64,000 bases of DNA. Source: Deltaproteobacteria bacterium (GTDB taxonomy: Bacteria > Desulfobacterota > Desulfuromonadia > Geobacterales > Geobacteraceae). A program made the position numbers and the translations under genes. This document shows, piece by piece, positions 36,134-45,304 of this stretch. Within the stretch, counting starts at the first letter, position 1. Each line of letters starts with the position of its first letter. The DNA lies in the NCBI GenBank assembly GCA_009668975.1, contig SBEG01000006.1, forward strand, positions 62,001-126,000. Direction: 5' to 3'. The notes beneath the pieces are model-generated. The model ran no database searches and had not been told where the DNA came from. It was given only the letters and a program-made list of their open reading frames with translations.

Positions 36134-36161
36134 TTGAATTAACCGATTTAACAGCTATACT
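36134..36161 (+). promoter_or_regulatory. Probable sigma-70 promoter of the beta-CASP gene
   Basis: TTGAAT (36134-36139), 16-nt spacer, TATACT (36156-36161), 59 nt before the ATG at 36221. Confidence 0.5.
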
Positions 36162-36220
36162 TACTCGAACGTACTTCTACGGAAAAACTGCCGGAAAGCT
36201 AGAAGAGACAAGGAGTTCCC

Positions 36221-37612
36221 ATGAAACTGTCATTTCACGGAGCTGATCAGGATGTAACCGGCTCCTGTCACATGATTGAATGCGCAGGAAAGAGGATCCT
36301 CATCGACTGCGGGCTTTTCCAGGGAGGGCGCGACCTTTACGACGAAAACGCGGAACCTTTCGGTTTCGACCCCGCCAGCATCGACTTCCTGCTGCTCACC
36401 CATGCCCACCTTGACCACTGCGGGCGCCTGCCGCTCCTGGTCAAAAAAGGGTTCAGAGGCGAAATCCTCACCACTGCAGCATCGCGGGAACTGGCCCGGC
36501 TGGTGATGCTGGATTCCGGGCATCTGCAGGAAGAGGACGCCCGGAACAAGGCGCGCCATAACGCCCGGAGAGGTAACCGCAAGGAGGACATCGTCCCCCT
36601 GTACACGGAAATTGATGCACTGAACACTCTCGACTATTTCGGCAGAAAAGCGCTCTACGACATCCCTCTGGATCTGGCTCCCGGGCTGCGTGCCACATTT
36701 ATCGATGCCGGCCATATCCTTGGCTCTGCGTGCATCCATCTGGAAATGATGGAAAACGGCCGCCGGCGGTCAGTGCTGTTCTCCGGCGATCTGGGCAACA
36801 GTAACAGGCCGATTTTGCGGGACCCGACCGTACCGCCCAAAGCCGATGTCGTGGTGATGGAAACCACGTACGGGGACCGCCGGCACAAGCCTGTTGACCA
36901 GTCGGTCGAAGAACTGTACCGGGCCATTTCCGAAACTTTCAGCCGTGGCGGCAATGTCATCATCCCGACCTTTGCGCTGGAACGGGCGCAGGAAATCCTC
37001 TATTTCCTCCGTGAGGGGGTGGAAAAAAGCCGGTTGCCCCGCTCGATGCAGGTTTTCCTCGACTCGCCGATGGCAATCTCCGCCACCTCAATCTTCCAAC
37101 GCCATCCGGAGTGTTATGATGAGGAGACCGCAAAGATTTTCAACAAGGGGGACGATCCCTTAAGCCTTCCCGGACTGCACTTCACGCGCGACACCCAGGA
37201 TTCCATCGCCATAAACCGCATTAACGGCGGCGCGGTGATCATGGCCGGTTCGGGCATGTGCACCGGCGGGCGCATACGGCATCACCTCAAGCATAACCTT
37301 TGGCGAGAGGATTCGAGTATTGTGTTTGTCGGCTATGCAGCCCACGGTACCCTTGCCCGCACGATTATTGACGGTGCCGGACATGTGCACCTCTATGGCG
37401 ATGAGATTCCGGTAGCCGCGGCAATTCATACCATCAACGGTTTTTCCGCGCACGCCGACCAGGCGGAACTTCTTGCCTGGCAACGTAAAACCGGAAACCC
37501 GGAGCGAACTTTTCTTGTTCACGGCGAACAGGAGACAATGCGCAGCTTCGCGAAGTTGCTGGACAACACCCGGGTGGAAATGCCCGTACCTCACCAAACC
37601 TTCGAGTTGTAA
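36221..37612 (+). CDS. Metallo-beta-lactamase fold beta-CASP ribonuclease
   Basis: 463 residues. The metal-binding motif HAHLDHCG (about residue 62) and GHILGSACIHL, then the beta-CASP motifs: ETTYGDRRH, AGSGMCTGGRIRHHL, VGYAAHGTLAR and FSAHADQAELL. This combination is typical of the CPSF-73/YSH1-like RNA-processing nucleases of bacteria and archaea. A role in mRNA turnover is likely but its targets are unknown. The site AAGGAG lies upstream. A large bidirectional terminator follows. Confidence 0.9.
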   Translation: MKLSFHGADQDVTGSCHMIECAGKRILIDCGLFQGGRDLYDENAEPFGFDPASIDFLLLTHAHLDHCGRLPLLVKKGFRGEILTTAASRELARLVMLDSGHLQEEDARNKARHNARRGNRKEDIVPLYTEIDALNTLDYFGRKALYDIPLDLAPGLRATFIDAGHILGSACIHLEMMENGRRRSVLFSGDLGNSNRPILRDPTVPPKADVVVMETTYGDRRHKPVDQSVEELYRAISETFSRGGNVIIPTFALERAQEILYFLREGVEKSRLPRSMQVFLDSPMAISATSIFQRHPECYDEETAKIFNKGDDPLSLPGLHFTRDTQDSIAINRINGGAVIMAGSGMCTGGRIRHHLKHNLWREDSSIVFVGYAAHGTLARTIIDGAGHVHLYGDEIPVAAAIHTINGFSAHADQAELLAWQRKTGNPERTFLVHGEQETMRSFAKLLDNTRVEMPVPHQTFEL

Positions 37613-37786
37613 GGCAGACCCAGCCGCATAACCAGAAAACCGGGATAAACCCAACCACCCCCCAGCTCCTTTAGGCCCTTTGGGTCCTCCTTACTTACCA
37701 AGGAGGGGAGATTACCGTCCGAACCTCTCCTATTGCAGGAGGGGTTCGGGCTGATAAGGCGTCAGAGGCCTATCGGCATGACAACC

Positions 37787-37836
37787 AACGGCAGCTGGTC
37801 GCCATCCGCAACCCGGGATGGCGACCAGCTGCCGTT
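37787..37836. terminator. Strong bidirectional terminator
   Basis: A perfect 21-bp stem (37787-37807 with 37816-37836) around an 8-nt loop, with TTTT on the plus side and AA on the other. It lies between the convergent beta-CASP and glgB genes. Confidence 0.9.
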
Positions 37837-37864
37837 TTCTGTGCAAAAGGGAGCCGTCCTTTGA

Positions 37865-39652
37865 TCATTGCGAAAAGATCAGGACACTGTAGGGACCAAT
37901 GGCCAGCCCGGCGTGGAAAGGAAGGCCGTCGCAGTCACCCGGCTCAGCGTCAACAGCGCTGCTTGGATGATTCTGAAAGTCGTCGCTGTACCCCTGCCAA
38001 TCGCTGTTTAACCTCAGTTTCCAGGTCCCCGCGGCCGGGAAACCGATTCGATAATCATCCTGCGTCTCGTGCAGAAAATTGGCAACGACCACGACATCGT
38101 CCGCCGGACCGCCCCTGTCCCAACGATGGAAGGCGATAACCTTGCGTTCGTCATTCAGGTGATAAACCTGGGTGAACTGCCCACAGAGGCCGCGTGTGAA
38201 GCCGTCGCGGTTAAGGCGCAGCCGGATGAGGTCGTGGTAGAGCCGAACGATGCCATGGAACTCGGTCCGCTGGTCCCAATCGACCGGGACCGTATCGCGG
38301 AACCATGCGCCCTCGAGAAATTCCTGGCCCTGAAAGAGCATGGGAATGCCGGGGGCGGTGAACAACATGGCCGCAGCCAACGTCGAACGTTTCCGTGCAT
38401 ACCAGCCCGTAGGGTCATCCTGGCTGATTTCATGAGGCACCCGCGCCTTGCCGTTCGCCACCTCGTCGTGTGATTCGCTGTAGATGACCCGGTCGAAAGC
38501 GTCATCGTTGTAACGGTAGCAGATGGCGTCGCGGATTGCGGCCAGCGAGCGATGCTCGTCCCGGGGGGTGATCACCGCCTGGCGGATGGGGTGAACGAAC
38601 ATGGCATCCCACTGCGAACCGAACCCGGCTCCCCCGGCGCCAACGTCCTTGGTGAGCCACCTGTTACTCTGCAGGTCCTCGGCAATGGTGATCCGGCCGG
38701 GAAATTTCCGGGAAACCTGGCTGTTGATCCATTGGAGCAGGCTCCAGCCTTCCGGCAGGTCCCGGTTGCGGCTGCCGTCCACCGTGTGAATATATTGGGT
38801 ACAGTCGAAGCGAAGGCCGTCAACGTGGTATTCCGCCAGCCACATCATGACGTTATCGAGGAGGTATTGACGGACCTCGCCGCGGCCGTAATCGGGCCGG
38901 GTTTCTCCCCACGGCGTGATGGCGCGGTCATCATTGAAGAAATAGATGCCACCGCGACCGTTCTCGGACCAGCCGTCGAACTGCCACAGGTCGAGGTCGC
39001 TGGGCCCCAGGTGATTGTACACGACGTCCAGAATGACGGCGATGCCCCGCTGATGGGCGCGCTTGACGAACTGTTTGAACGCCAAGGGTCCGCCATAGGA
39101 ATGCTCCACCGAGAAGATATGGGCAGGGTTGTAGCCCCATGACCGGTCTCCCGCAAACTCGCCCACCGGCATGATCTGAATCGCATTCACTCCAAGTTTT
39201 TTCAAATGTCCGAGACGCGCGGACACCGTGACAAATTTGCCCGGAAGGCTGTCGTCCTCCTGGTCATTGAACGTGCCGACATGCAGTTCGTAGATGACAA
39301 GCTCGTTCCACGGCGCAAGCTGGAAATCATCACCTTGCCAATCGAAGTCCGGATCGTGAACGATGGCGTTGCCGATCGAATTGGTCACCGCACGGGCGTA
39401 TGGGTCGATGCGCTTGAAATCGCCCTGCTCCGTGGTCAGGAGAAACTTGTACTCATCGCCAACCTGAGCTTCGGCTACATCAGCATACCAGGTGCCATTC
39501 TCCTCGGCTTGCAGAGGATGTTTTTCGCCATCCCAGCCGTTGAACGACCCGATGACGGAGACCCGCTGTGCATGGGGCGCCCAGACGCGGAAGGCAACTC
39601 CCCCCGCATGAGGGATAGCCCCCATGCCTTTGATCTTTGCATCACCTTTCAT
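37865..39652 (-). CDS. glgB: 1,4-alpha-glucan branching enzyme-type GH13 protein
   Basis: 595 residues: N-terminal CBM48 (FRVWAPHAQRVSVIGSFNGW), GH13 barrel and a C-terminal all-beta domain. Catalytic motifs: DVVYNHLG, GLRFDCTQYIHT (nucleophile Asp), ITIAEDLQSNRW (acid Glu) and YSESHDEVANGK. The HDE sequence and early CBM48 fit GlgB-type branching enzymes; a maltooligosyl trehalose trehalohydrolase is the main alternative. It is shorter than E. coli GlgB (about 730) for lack of the extra N-terminal module. It starts 57 nt after the radical SAM gene and may be the last gene of that operon. Confidence 0.85.
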   Translation of the reverse strand: MKGDAKIKGMGAIPHAGGVAFRVWAPHAQRVSVIGSFNGWDGEKHPLQAEENGTWYADVAEAQVGDEYKFLLTTEQGDFKRIDPYARAVTNSIGNAIVHDPDFDWQGDDFQLAPWNELVIYELHVGTFNDQEDDSLPGKFVTVSARLGHLKKLGVNAIQIMPVGEFAGDRSWGYNPAHIFSVEHSYGGPLAFKQFVKRAHQRGIAVILDVVYNHLGPSDLDLWQFDGWSENGRGGIYFFNDDRAITPWGETRPDYGRGEVRQYLLDNVMMWLAEYHVDGLRFDCTQYIHTVDGSRNRDLPEGWSLLQWINSQVSRKFPGRITIAEDLQSNRWLTKDVGAGGAGFGSQWDAMFVHPIRQAVITPRDEHRSLAAIRDAICYRYNDDAFDRVIYSESHDEVANGKARVPHEISQDDPTGWYARKRSTLAAAMLFTAPGIPMLFQGQEFLEGAWFRDTVPVDWDQRTEFHGIVRLYHDLIRLRLNRDGFTRGLCGQFTQVYHLNDERKVIAFHRWDRGGPADDVVVVANFLHETQDDYRIGFPAAGTWKLRLNSDWQGYSDDFQNHPSSAVDAEPGDCDGLPFHAGLAIGPYSVLIFSQ

Positions 39653-39709
39653 GATCAGATCCTCCGCGGCGCATTTCCGGCAGGCTCCTGGCTGCCTGCT
39701 GCGTCATCA

Positions 39710-41068
39710 CTACCGCATTTCGGCTGATCCGGAAGCAGCCGCAAATGGTTGTGGATTATTCAGAGCCTTGAAATAACGTTTGCGGGTAGACAGATTGAGC
39801 CCGGCGTATACCTGGCAGCCGAACAGGGTTCGTTTCCAGGGGCTCATGCCGAAGAAGCGTTTTGTTATTGCCCCGATGGAATAGGCTTGCCTGTTCAAGC
39901 GGGCGAAACCGTTGACCAGCTCGTCGGCGGTCATGCCGGTTGGTTGATAGAGGAGCGTATCCGGCGGATAGCCCTTGAGCCACCAGTCACGGTCGAACAA
40001 CCTGCCCTCCTGTAATAGACGGGTGTATAAACGTGTCCCCGGATAGGGAGTGAGAATCCTTAACTGGACACAATCCATGCGACTCTTCATGACAAACTCC
40101 AAGGTCTGCTCGAACACATCCTTGTTTTCGAAATCAAAGCCAAAAACAAAGCAGCCCAGGATACCGAAACCTTCAGCATGGAATCGATGCATCGCCTCAT
40201 AAAAATCGATCTTCAGGTTCTTTATTTTATTCACTTCATGCTGCGTTTCACTCTGTACCGATTCGAAGCCGATCAACAGCCCCAGGCACCCGGCGCGTTT
40301 CATCAATGCCAGCAGTTCCGGATCTTCCGCCAGCGACACGGTGCCTTGCGCCAGCCAACGCCGCCGCAGCGGTATCATTTCCGTAAAGAGCTGTTTCGCC
40401 GCCTTCCGGTCCAGTCCAAGGGCGTCATCGACGAAGAACAGGTGCGGGGAATCAATAGCCTCTATTTCGGCAATCACCTCCGCGACCGGCCTGACGCGAT
40501 ATTTCTGCCCCAGTGTCTGGCCGATGCAGCAGAATTCGCAATCGTTCGGACAGCCGCGGGAGGTCTCGACACCGATCGGGACAGGAATATACCCTTTGCC
40601 CTTGGCTTCGGCGAAGAGCTCCCGCCGTGGTATCGGCAGACCCTGAAGACAGGTGGTTGTCCCGGCCCGATAGATTCTTTGCAGCTGTCCCGAGGCGGCA
40701 TCCGCAACAAGGTGCGGCCAAAGGCCCTCCGCCTCTCCGACGACGACGGCGTCGGCATGCTCCAGGGCTTCCTCCGGCAACACCGTCGGGTGAATCCCGC
40801 CCATCACCACCTTCACACCTTTCCGGCGATAGGCGTCACCGATCTGATAGGCTCGCAGGCAAAGCTCGGTCAGGACGGTGATGCCCACCAGGTCCACTTC
40901 CTCATTGATGTCATCCGGAGCAAAGGCTTCTTCGACAAGGGTAATCGTATGGCCGGGCGGAGTGAGCGCCGCCAACAGCGGTAGATTAACCCGCTGCAGT
41001 TTGAAGGGGCTGGCTAGCGTGCTTTCAGAAAAATCATGGGGTGCTATCAGTTTAATTTTCACAATCAT
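39710..41068 (-). CDS. Cobalamin-binding-domain radical SAM protein
   Basis: 452 residues. The N-terminal Rossmann-like B12 domain (VDLVGITVLTELCLRAYQIG, VVMGGIHPTVLPEEALEHAD, VVVGEAEGLWP) is followed by a radical SAM barrel with CPNDCEFCCI (CxxxCxxC) and GFESVQSETQHEVNKIKNLK. The C-terminus has a helical extension. Such enzymes typically methylate unreactive carbons or rearrange lipids; the substrate is unknown. It overlaps the 3' end of the upstream phosphoethanolamine-transferase-like gene by 17 nt, indicating coupled translation and possibly a joint envelope-modification pathway. Confidence 0.88.
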   Translation of the reverse strand: MIVKIKLIAPHDFSESTLASPFKLQRVNLPLLAALTPPGHTITLVEEAFAPDDINEEVDLVGITVLTELCLRAYQIGDAYRRKGVKVVMGGIHPTVLPEEALEHADAVVVGEAEGLWPHLVADAASGQLQRIYRAGTTTCLQGLPIPRRELFAEAKGKGYIPVPIGVETSRGCPNDCEFCCIGQTLGQKYRVRPVAEVIAEIEAIDSPHLFFVDDALGLDRKAAKQLFTEMIPLRRRWLAQGTVSLAEDPELLALMKRAGCLGLLIGFESVQSETQHEVNKIKNLKIDFYEAMHRFHAEGFGILGCFVFGFDFENKDVFEQTLEFVMKSRMDCVQLRILTPYPGTRLYTRLLQEGRLFDRDWWLKGYPPDTLLYQPTGMTADELVNGFARLNRQAYSIGAITKRFFGMSPWKRTLFGCQVYAGLNLSTRKRYFKALNNPQPFAAASGSAEMR

Positions 41069-42821
41069 TGCTCCCCGTGCCGACAGGTCTCGAAACGCCC
41101 CAGTCCGCAGCCGCTGGTGAAGAAATACTCTTCACCACGTAATCGCCGAATCCATGCAGCGAGCCGCTCATATAGGGGCGCTCGCTGTTATCCTCTGCCG
41201 TTAAGGCAAAAATTGATTTTTCGTAGGTACGCACCCGCAAAGACAGCGGCACCTCCATCAGGTCGAGAAGTGTCGCAAAATTGTTGAGATGGGAAACCCT
41301 GATGCCGGGACCGATGCCGTCCAGGAGCGCTTGTTTGCCATACTTTTCCCCTGACACGATGAATTCGGGCACATCGACGATCTCCGGATCAGGTTTCATA
41401 TGGGTATACGCCTGACCGTGCTCGGACAGCGTCTGGCCATGGTCCGAGGTGTAGAGAACGGCATAGTTCTTATGTGTCGTTCCGGTAACCAGTTCCCGGA
41501 AAAACTCATCCACCTGAAAGCGGATCCCGTTGTCATAGGTATTGACCAGCTTTTCACGTCCGGCCTCGCTGGGGTCAATGGCTTGCAAAGCCTTCATAAC
41601 CGGCTGCCAGACCACGGAAGCAGGGTCGTCCGGATAACTGCTGCGATAATGGAAATGAAGGCCCCGCTTGTTGACGAGAATGAAATAGCCGCTGTTTTTG
41701 TTCAGAAGATTGCTGATGATGCGGGCCACGCCCAAATCCTTCGTGGTTTCCAGATCGATGTTGAGGTCCTTGAACGTTTTGTCGTTCATCCAGCGGTCCA
41801 GGCCTCTCACGGGACCATCTCCGGCCGCTTTCAGCAGCGAATACAGGTAAATCTGATTGACGTCGATGTAGAGCGTCTCGTAGCCCATTTTTTTTGCGTA
41901 GTCAAAAATGGTCGGGTTCTTTCCGGTTCGAAAGTCCTGGTCGGGAAAGGTGTTGTGACCGGTAAGCAGGTAAGCATTGCTGACGTGGGAAAAGGAACTT
42001 GCCGCGACACAAATGCCGAGATTTTTGAGCAGCCCCCTCTCTTCGAGGGATTGCAGGAAAGGTGTCGTGGCGCGCGGGTAGCCATTCAGGCTCAGATTGC
42101 TGCCGCGCACCGACTCATCGATGACATAGATAAGGCTGTCGAGCGGCCGCGGGGAAGGACTTACGTCCGGCAGGACGTCCCGCGGCCCATGATAGGTGTG
42201 GTGATATTCAAACCTGCAGCACAGTGCCGCCCGAAGGAAGGAAGTCAGGGGATGCAGGTGAAAGCTGCGCTCCGGCACGCGGCGGAAAAGGAGGTAATTC
42301 GAAGCAACGAGGTACAGCGCCGGCAGCAGGCTGAGGGTGAGGGTCTCCCGGAAGGTGGTCGCAGAGGGGGCAAAAAGCAGCAGCGACAGAACGAGAACGT
42401 AGGGGAGCGCATAGAAAAAGACCCGCGGTGTGAAGAAACTCAAGATGGCTTCCACCCGATGGTTTCCGCTTACGGTAAGGGCAAGGAACAGGTCGGTGGC
42501 GGTCATGAACTGGTTCAGCGTCAGCCAATAGGACAATTGGACGATGACCAGAAATACAGCAAACAGGAGGACCGCTACCCGGAGAGGCCACGGCAGGAGG
42601 GTAACGAGATAGAAAAGCGCCGCCACCTGCAGGAAGACCAGCGCAAAGAGCCCCAGGAATCTCATACTGCCGGCGACCGTTCGTAATGCCAGCAGAGCAC
42701 GGTACTCGCGGTGCCGCAAAACGGAATCTGCGAGTACCGAGAGCAGAGCTGCAACCAGAGCGCTGGCGGCACGGGGATGGGGAGTTTGATGGAATGCGTC
42801 AGGCAGGAACATTTCGCTCAC
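41052..42821 (-). CDS. Membrane-anchored phosphoethanolamine transferase/sulfatase-family protein
   Basis: About 589 residues. Five N-terminal membrane helices are followed by an extracytoplasmic alkaline-phosphatase-fold domain. Motifs: VIDESVRGSNLSLNGYPRAT (nucleophile region of EptA-like transferases, where Thr is usual and Ser appears here), SFSHVSNAYLLTGHNTF, LYTSDHGQTLSEHGQAYTHM (metal ligands DH and H). It should transfer phosphoethanolamine or a similar group to lipid A or another surface glycolipid, releasing diacylglycerol. I chose GTG 42821, which overlaps the permease stop as GTGA with GGGAAG upstream; ATG 42836 is the alternative. Confidence 0.83.
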   Translation of the reverse strand: MSEMFLPDAFHQTPHPRAASALVAALLSVLADSVLRHREYRALLALRTVAGSMRFLGLFALVFLQVAALFYLVTLLPWPLRVAVLLFAVFLVIVQLSYWLTLNQFMTATDLFLALTVSGNHRVEAILSFFTPRVFFYALPYVLVLSLLLFAPSATTFRETLTLSLLPALYLVASNYLLFRRVPERSFHLHPLTSFLRAALCCRFEYHHTYHGPRDVLPDVSPSPRPLDSLIYVIDESVRGSNLSLNGYPRATTPFLQSLEERGLLKNLGICVAASSFSHVSNAYLLTGHNTFPDQDFRTGKNPTIFDYAKKMGYETLYIDVNQIYLYSLLKAAGDGPVRGLDRWMNDKTFKDLNIDLETTKDLGVARIISNLLNKNSGYFILVNKRGLHFHYRSSYPDDPASVVWQPVMKALQAIDPSEAGREKLVNTYDNGIRFQVDEFFRELVTGTTHKNYAVLYTSDHGQTLSEHGQAYTHMKPDPEIVDVPEFIVSGEKYGKQALLDGIGPGIRVSHLNNFATLLDLMEVPLSLRVRTYEKSIFALTAEDNSERPYMSGSLHGFGDYVVKSISSPAAADWGVSRPVGTGSNDCEN

Positions 42822-43933
42822 GTACTCTCTTCCCATTTGGTGGCCAGTATGCCGAGGATAAAGACCACGGAAGCAAAAACACCGATGATCGCGGCATTAC
42901 GCAGAGCGTCCAGGTTGTCTTGAAACACCATCGCTGCCCGGAGTCCCTCGTTCACGTAATAAAGCGGGAGCATCTTCGCAATCGTCTGCAGGAACCCCGG
43001 CATCAACTCGATCGGGAAAAAGCTCCCCGAGAGGAACATCATCGGAAAACTGATGGCGTTTGCCGCGGCAGCGGCGCTCTGCGCCTCCCTGGCGAAACGG
43101 GTGAGGATCATCCCGATCCCGACGAAGGCGAAGACGTTCAGCAAAATGAAGGCAGGGAGCCAGGCATTGATATGCAGGTTGGCGTCAAAAACGGCATAGC
43201 TCACCAGCAGCATCGCAGTCGTGGATATGACCGCGAGGATGTACTGGTAGAGGATATCCGAAAGGATCCAATCAATACGGGTGATGGGCGTCGTGGACAG
43301 CTTCCTGATGATGCCCTTCTGCCGCAGCTCCGTGTTCACGTTCACCGTGCCGAACAGGCTCAGAGTCATCACCGCCATCGCGATAATTCCGGGAATGAAA
43401 AACTCGATAAACCGGTATTTCCTGGTGAGGATCGATTTCTTGACCGATTTGATGAACGGCGGTATCCCGGCCAGTTCCTGATTTACCCCGGCGAGTACCC
43501 CGTTCAGGATATCTATCTTCGTGCCCACCGAAGAGGAGCTGGGGTCGTAGACATAGGTGACGGTGGCGGAAGCTTTGTAGTCATTGAAAAACTTCCTCCG
43601 CTGGAGTGATTTTTCCAGCCCCTTGGGAATGACCAGGACCACGGTCACCCCATGGTCCCTGACATACTGCACGGGGTTGGCGGCAGGATCGACCCTGGTT
43701 ATCTTGAACTTTCCGTTGACTTCAAGGGCCTCGATTGAGTCTTTGGATGCTTTCGACTGATCGAGATCCTGCACGGCAAGGTGGAAGTTCACGTTGTCCT
43801 GGCTCATGAAGATCGTGCCGAAAACAAGGATCAGGATGATCGGGAACGCCAGCGTGAAGAACATGGTTGTTTTCTCGCGATACACGCTCATGAGTTTCAC
43901 GAAGAGATTTGCACCAACGACGCGCAGTTTCAT
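42818..43933 (-). CDS. ABC-2 type transporter permease
   Basis: 371 residues. One N-terminal helix (FFTLAFPIILILVFGTIFMS), a large extracytoplasmic loop (about 45-170), then five helices including FIEFFIPGIIAMAVMTLSLF and AISFPMMFLSGSFFPIELMP, the ABC-2 membrane signature. It pairs with the ATPase whose gene overlaps it by 4 nt (ATGA). The complex would export a lipid, polysaccharide or drug; the downstream lipid-modifying genes favour an envelope substrate (inference). Confidence 0.9.
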   Translation of the reverse strand: MKLRVVGANLFVKLMSVYREKTTMFFTLAFPIILILVFGTIFMSQDNVNFHLAVQDLDQSKASKDSIEALEVNGKFKITRVDPAANPVQYVRDHGVTVVLVIPKGLEKSLQRRKFFNDYKASATVTYVYDPSSSSVGTKIDILNGVLAGVNQELAGIPPFIKSVKKSILTRKYRFIEFFIPGIIAMAVMTLSLFGTVNVNTELRQKGIIRKLSTTPITRIDWILSDILYQYILAVISTTAMLLVSYAVFDANLHINAWLPAFILLNVFAFVGIGMILTRFAREAQSAAAAANAISFPMMFLSGSFFPIELMPGFLQTIAKMLPLYYVNEGLRAAMVFQDNLDALRNAAIIGVFASVVFILGILATKWEEST

Positions 43934-44883
43934 TTCGCCCCCCCTTCCCCGGCAGTATCATAGTGGAGGGCCTCTCCGGTGAGCTTCAGGAAAACCTCTT
44001 CAAGGTTTGGTTTCCTGACGTCCAGGCCGAGGTACAAAGCCCCGGCATCCTTGAGGGCGCTCAGTATCTTCTGTACATCCTCCGTGTGCTCCACCCTGAT
44101 GCGGATGTTTTTATCATCGGTAAGAACAGGTTCGAAGCCGATCTTCCGGACGGTTTCAAAGACTATCTCATCGACGGACTGAAGCGTGAGAATCTGGTAT
44201 TTCGCGTTTTCTTCGATGAGTTCTGCGGGCGAGCCCATCGCGATGATCTTCCCCTTGGAAATGATCGCGACCGTGTCCGCAAGAAGTTCCGCCTCCTCCA
44301 TGTAGTGCGTGGTAAGAAACACCGTCTTCCCCTCTTTCTTCAGGCCCTGCAGGACTTGCCATACCTCGTGTCGTGCGCGAGGGTCGAGCCCTGTCGTCGG
44401 CTCGTCGAGGAACACAACCTCGGGGTTGTTCACGAGAGCAATCGCGATGCCAAGACGCTGCTTCAACCCTCCGGAGAGGCTCTTGTACTGCTCTTTGGCC
44501 TTGTCCGTGAGATTCACAAGCTCTATCAGGCCGTCAATGTCGGGGTGATTGCCGCAGTAAAGCCGCGAGTAGTACTGCAGGGTCTCTTTGACCGTTATCC
44601 GCTCAAAGGAGCTGAACCCCTGCGGGAGGACGCCGATGCGGCTGACGATCTCGTGCTTTTTTTTCGTAACATCCATGCCAAGCAGGGTCACGCTGCCGGA
44701 AGTGGCCTTGCGAATGGTATTGATGATCTCCACGGTTGTGGACTTGCCGGCGCCATTCGGGCCCAGCAGGGCAAACACCTCGCCTTTGCCGACGGCAAAC
44801 GATATATCGTCCACCGCCAGCAACTCCCCATAGCGCTTCGTCAGGTTTTCCACTTTGATTGCGAGTTCGGTTTCTCTGGTCAT
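43930..44883 (-). CDS. ABC-2 transporter ATP-binding protein (DrrA/NatA-like)
   Basis: 317 residues. Walker A GPNGAGKST, ABC signature LSGGLKQRLGIA, Walker B VVFLDEPTTGLDP, switch HYMEEAELL. A C-terminal DrrA-type extension (GFEPVLTDDKNIRIRVEHTE) is present. The start at 44883 has GGAG upstream; the longer frame to 44919 lacks such a site. It is the first gene of a tightly packed minus-strand operon with the permease, the transferase-like gene, the radical SAM gene and probably glgB. Confidence 0.93.
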   Translation of the reverse strand: MTRETELAIKVENLTKRYGELLAVDDISFAVGKGEVFALLGPNGAGKSTTVEIINTIRKATSGSVTLLGMDVTKKKHEIVSRIGVLPQGFSSFERITVKETLQYYSRLYCGNHPDIDGLIELVNLTDKAKEQYKSLSGGLKQRLGIAIALVNNPEVVFLDEPTTGLDPRARHEVWQVLQGLKKEGKTVFLTTHYMEEAELLADTVAIISKGKIIAMGSPAELIEENAKYQILTLQSVDEIVFETVRKIGFEPVLTDDKNIRIRVEHTEDVQKILSALKDAGALYLGLDVRKPNLEEVFLKLTGEALHYDTAGEGGAK

Positions 44884-45079
44884 GAATCTCCATTTCTCCT
44901 GTATGACGTTGGCAGTCAAGGCTGAACTTCAGAGGAGCTGAGTATAATAGTACGCGTAATATCACGGATAACAACTACGCCGGACTCAATGATTTCGCAC
45001 ATCGGTTATTTCAGCGATGCAGAGTCGTCACTGCTGAACGGAGATAATTTTTCCTATGCCGGAGGGAAAAGATTGAGGA
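44884..45079. other. Divergent intergenic region, ABC operon side
   Basis: No convincing gene. The minus strand contains AT-rich TATTATACTC about 60 nt before the ABC gene that may be a -10 region, without a clear -35. The plus-strand frame at 44989-45249 runs through the regulatory sites of the rubrerythrin gene and is not believed. Confidence 0.35.
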
Positions 45080-45120
45080 CTTTCATATATGGCGGTTATG
45101 TTGGATATAACAGAAACCTC
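45080..45120 (+). promoter_or_regulatory. Shared 41-bp upstream activating element, copy 3
   Basis: It contains TTTCATATATGGCGGTTATG followed by TTGGATATAACAG. It is nearly identical to the core of copy 4 and exactly 89 nt before the sigma-54 promoter at 45210. An IHF-like AATCGGACCGTTA lies at 45171-45183, the same offset as in the other copies. Confidence 0.7.
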
Positions 45121-45209
45121 CGACGGCTTTTTCTTGCCACCGGTCTCTCTCAGCCAATTTTTACCCGTCAAATCGGACCGTTACAGCTGCAACAGCTATT
45201 GGCACTGCC

Positions 45210-45225
45210 CGGCACACAAAATGCA
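45210..45225 (+). promoter_or_regulatory. Sigma-54 promoter (rubrerythrin gene)
   Basis: CGGCACACAAAATGCA, with GGCAC at -24 and TGCA at -12. The predicted start near 45236 leaves a 70-nt leader before the rubrerythrin ATG at 45305. A nearby TTGGCAC at 45199 has wrong spacing. Confidence 0.72.
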
Positions 45226-45304
45226 ATTATTATACCCAGCAGAGCATGAACACAGAGTGCGCACTCTGCGAAGATTGAGACAAAGAAAACAAAGGTGGTA
45301 CAAA

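Noticed and set aside
45199..45214. TTGGCACTGCCCGGC as an alternative sigma-54 promoter
   Set aside because: The distance between GG and GC is one base short; the site at 45210 has correct spacing and fits the 89-nt rule.
44989..45249. Plus-strand 86-codon frame before rubrerythrin
   Set aside because: It covers the shared element and sigma-54 promoter; no ribosome site.
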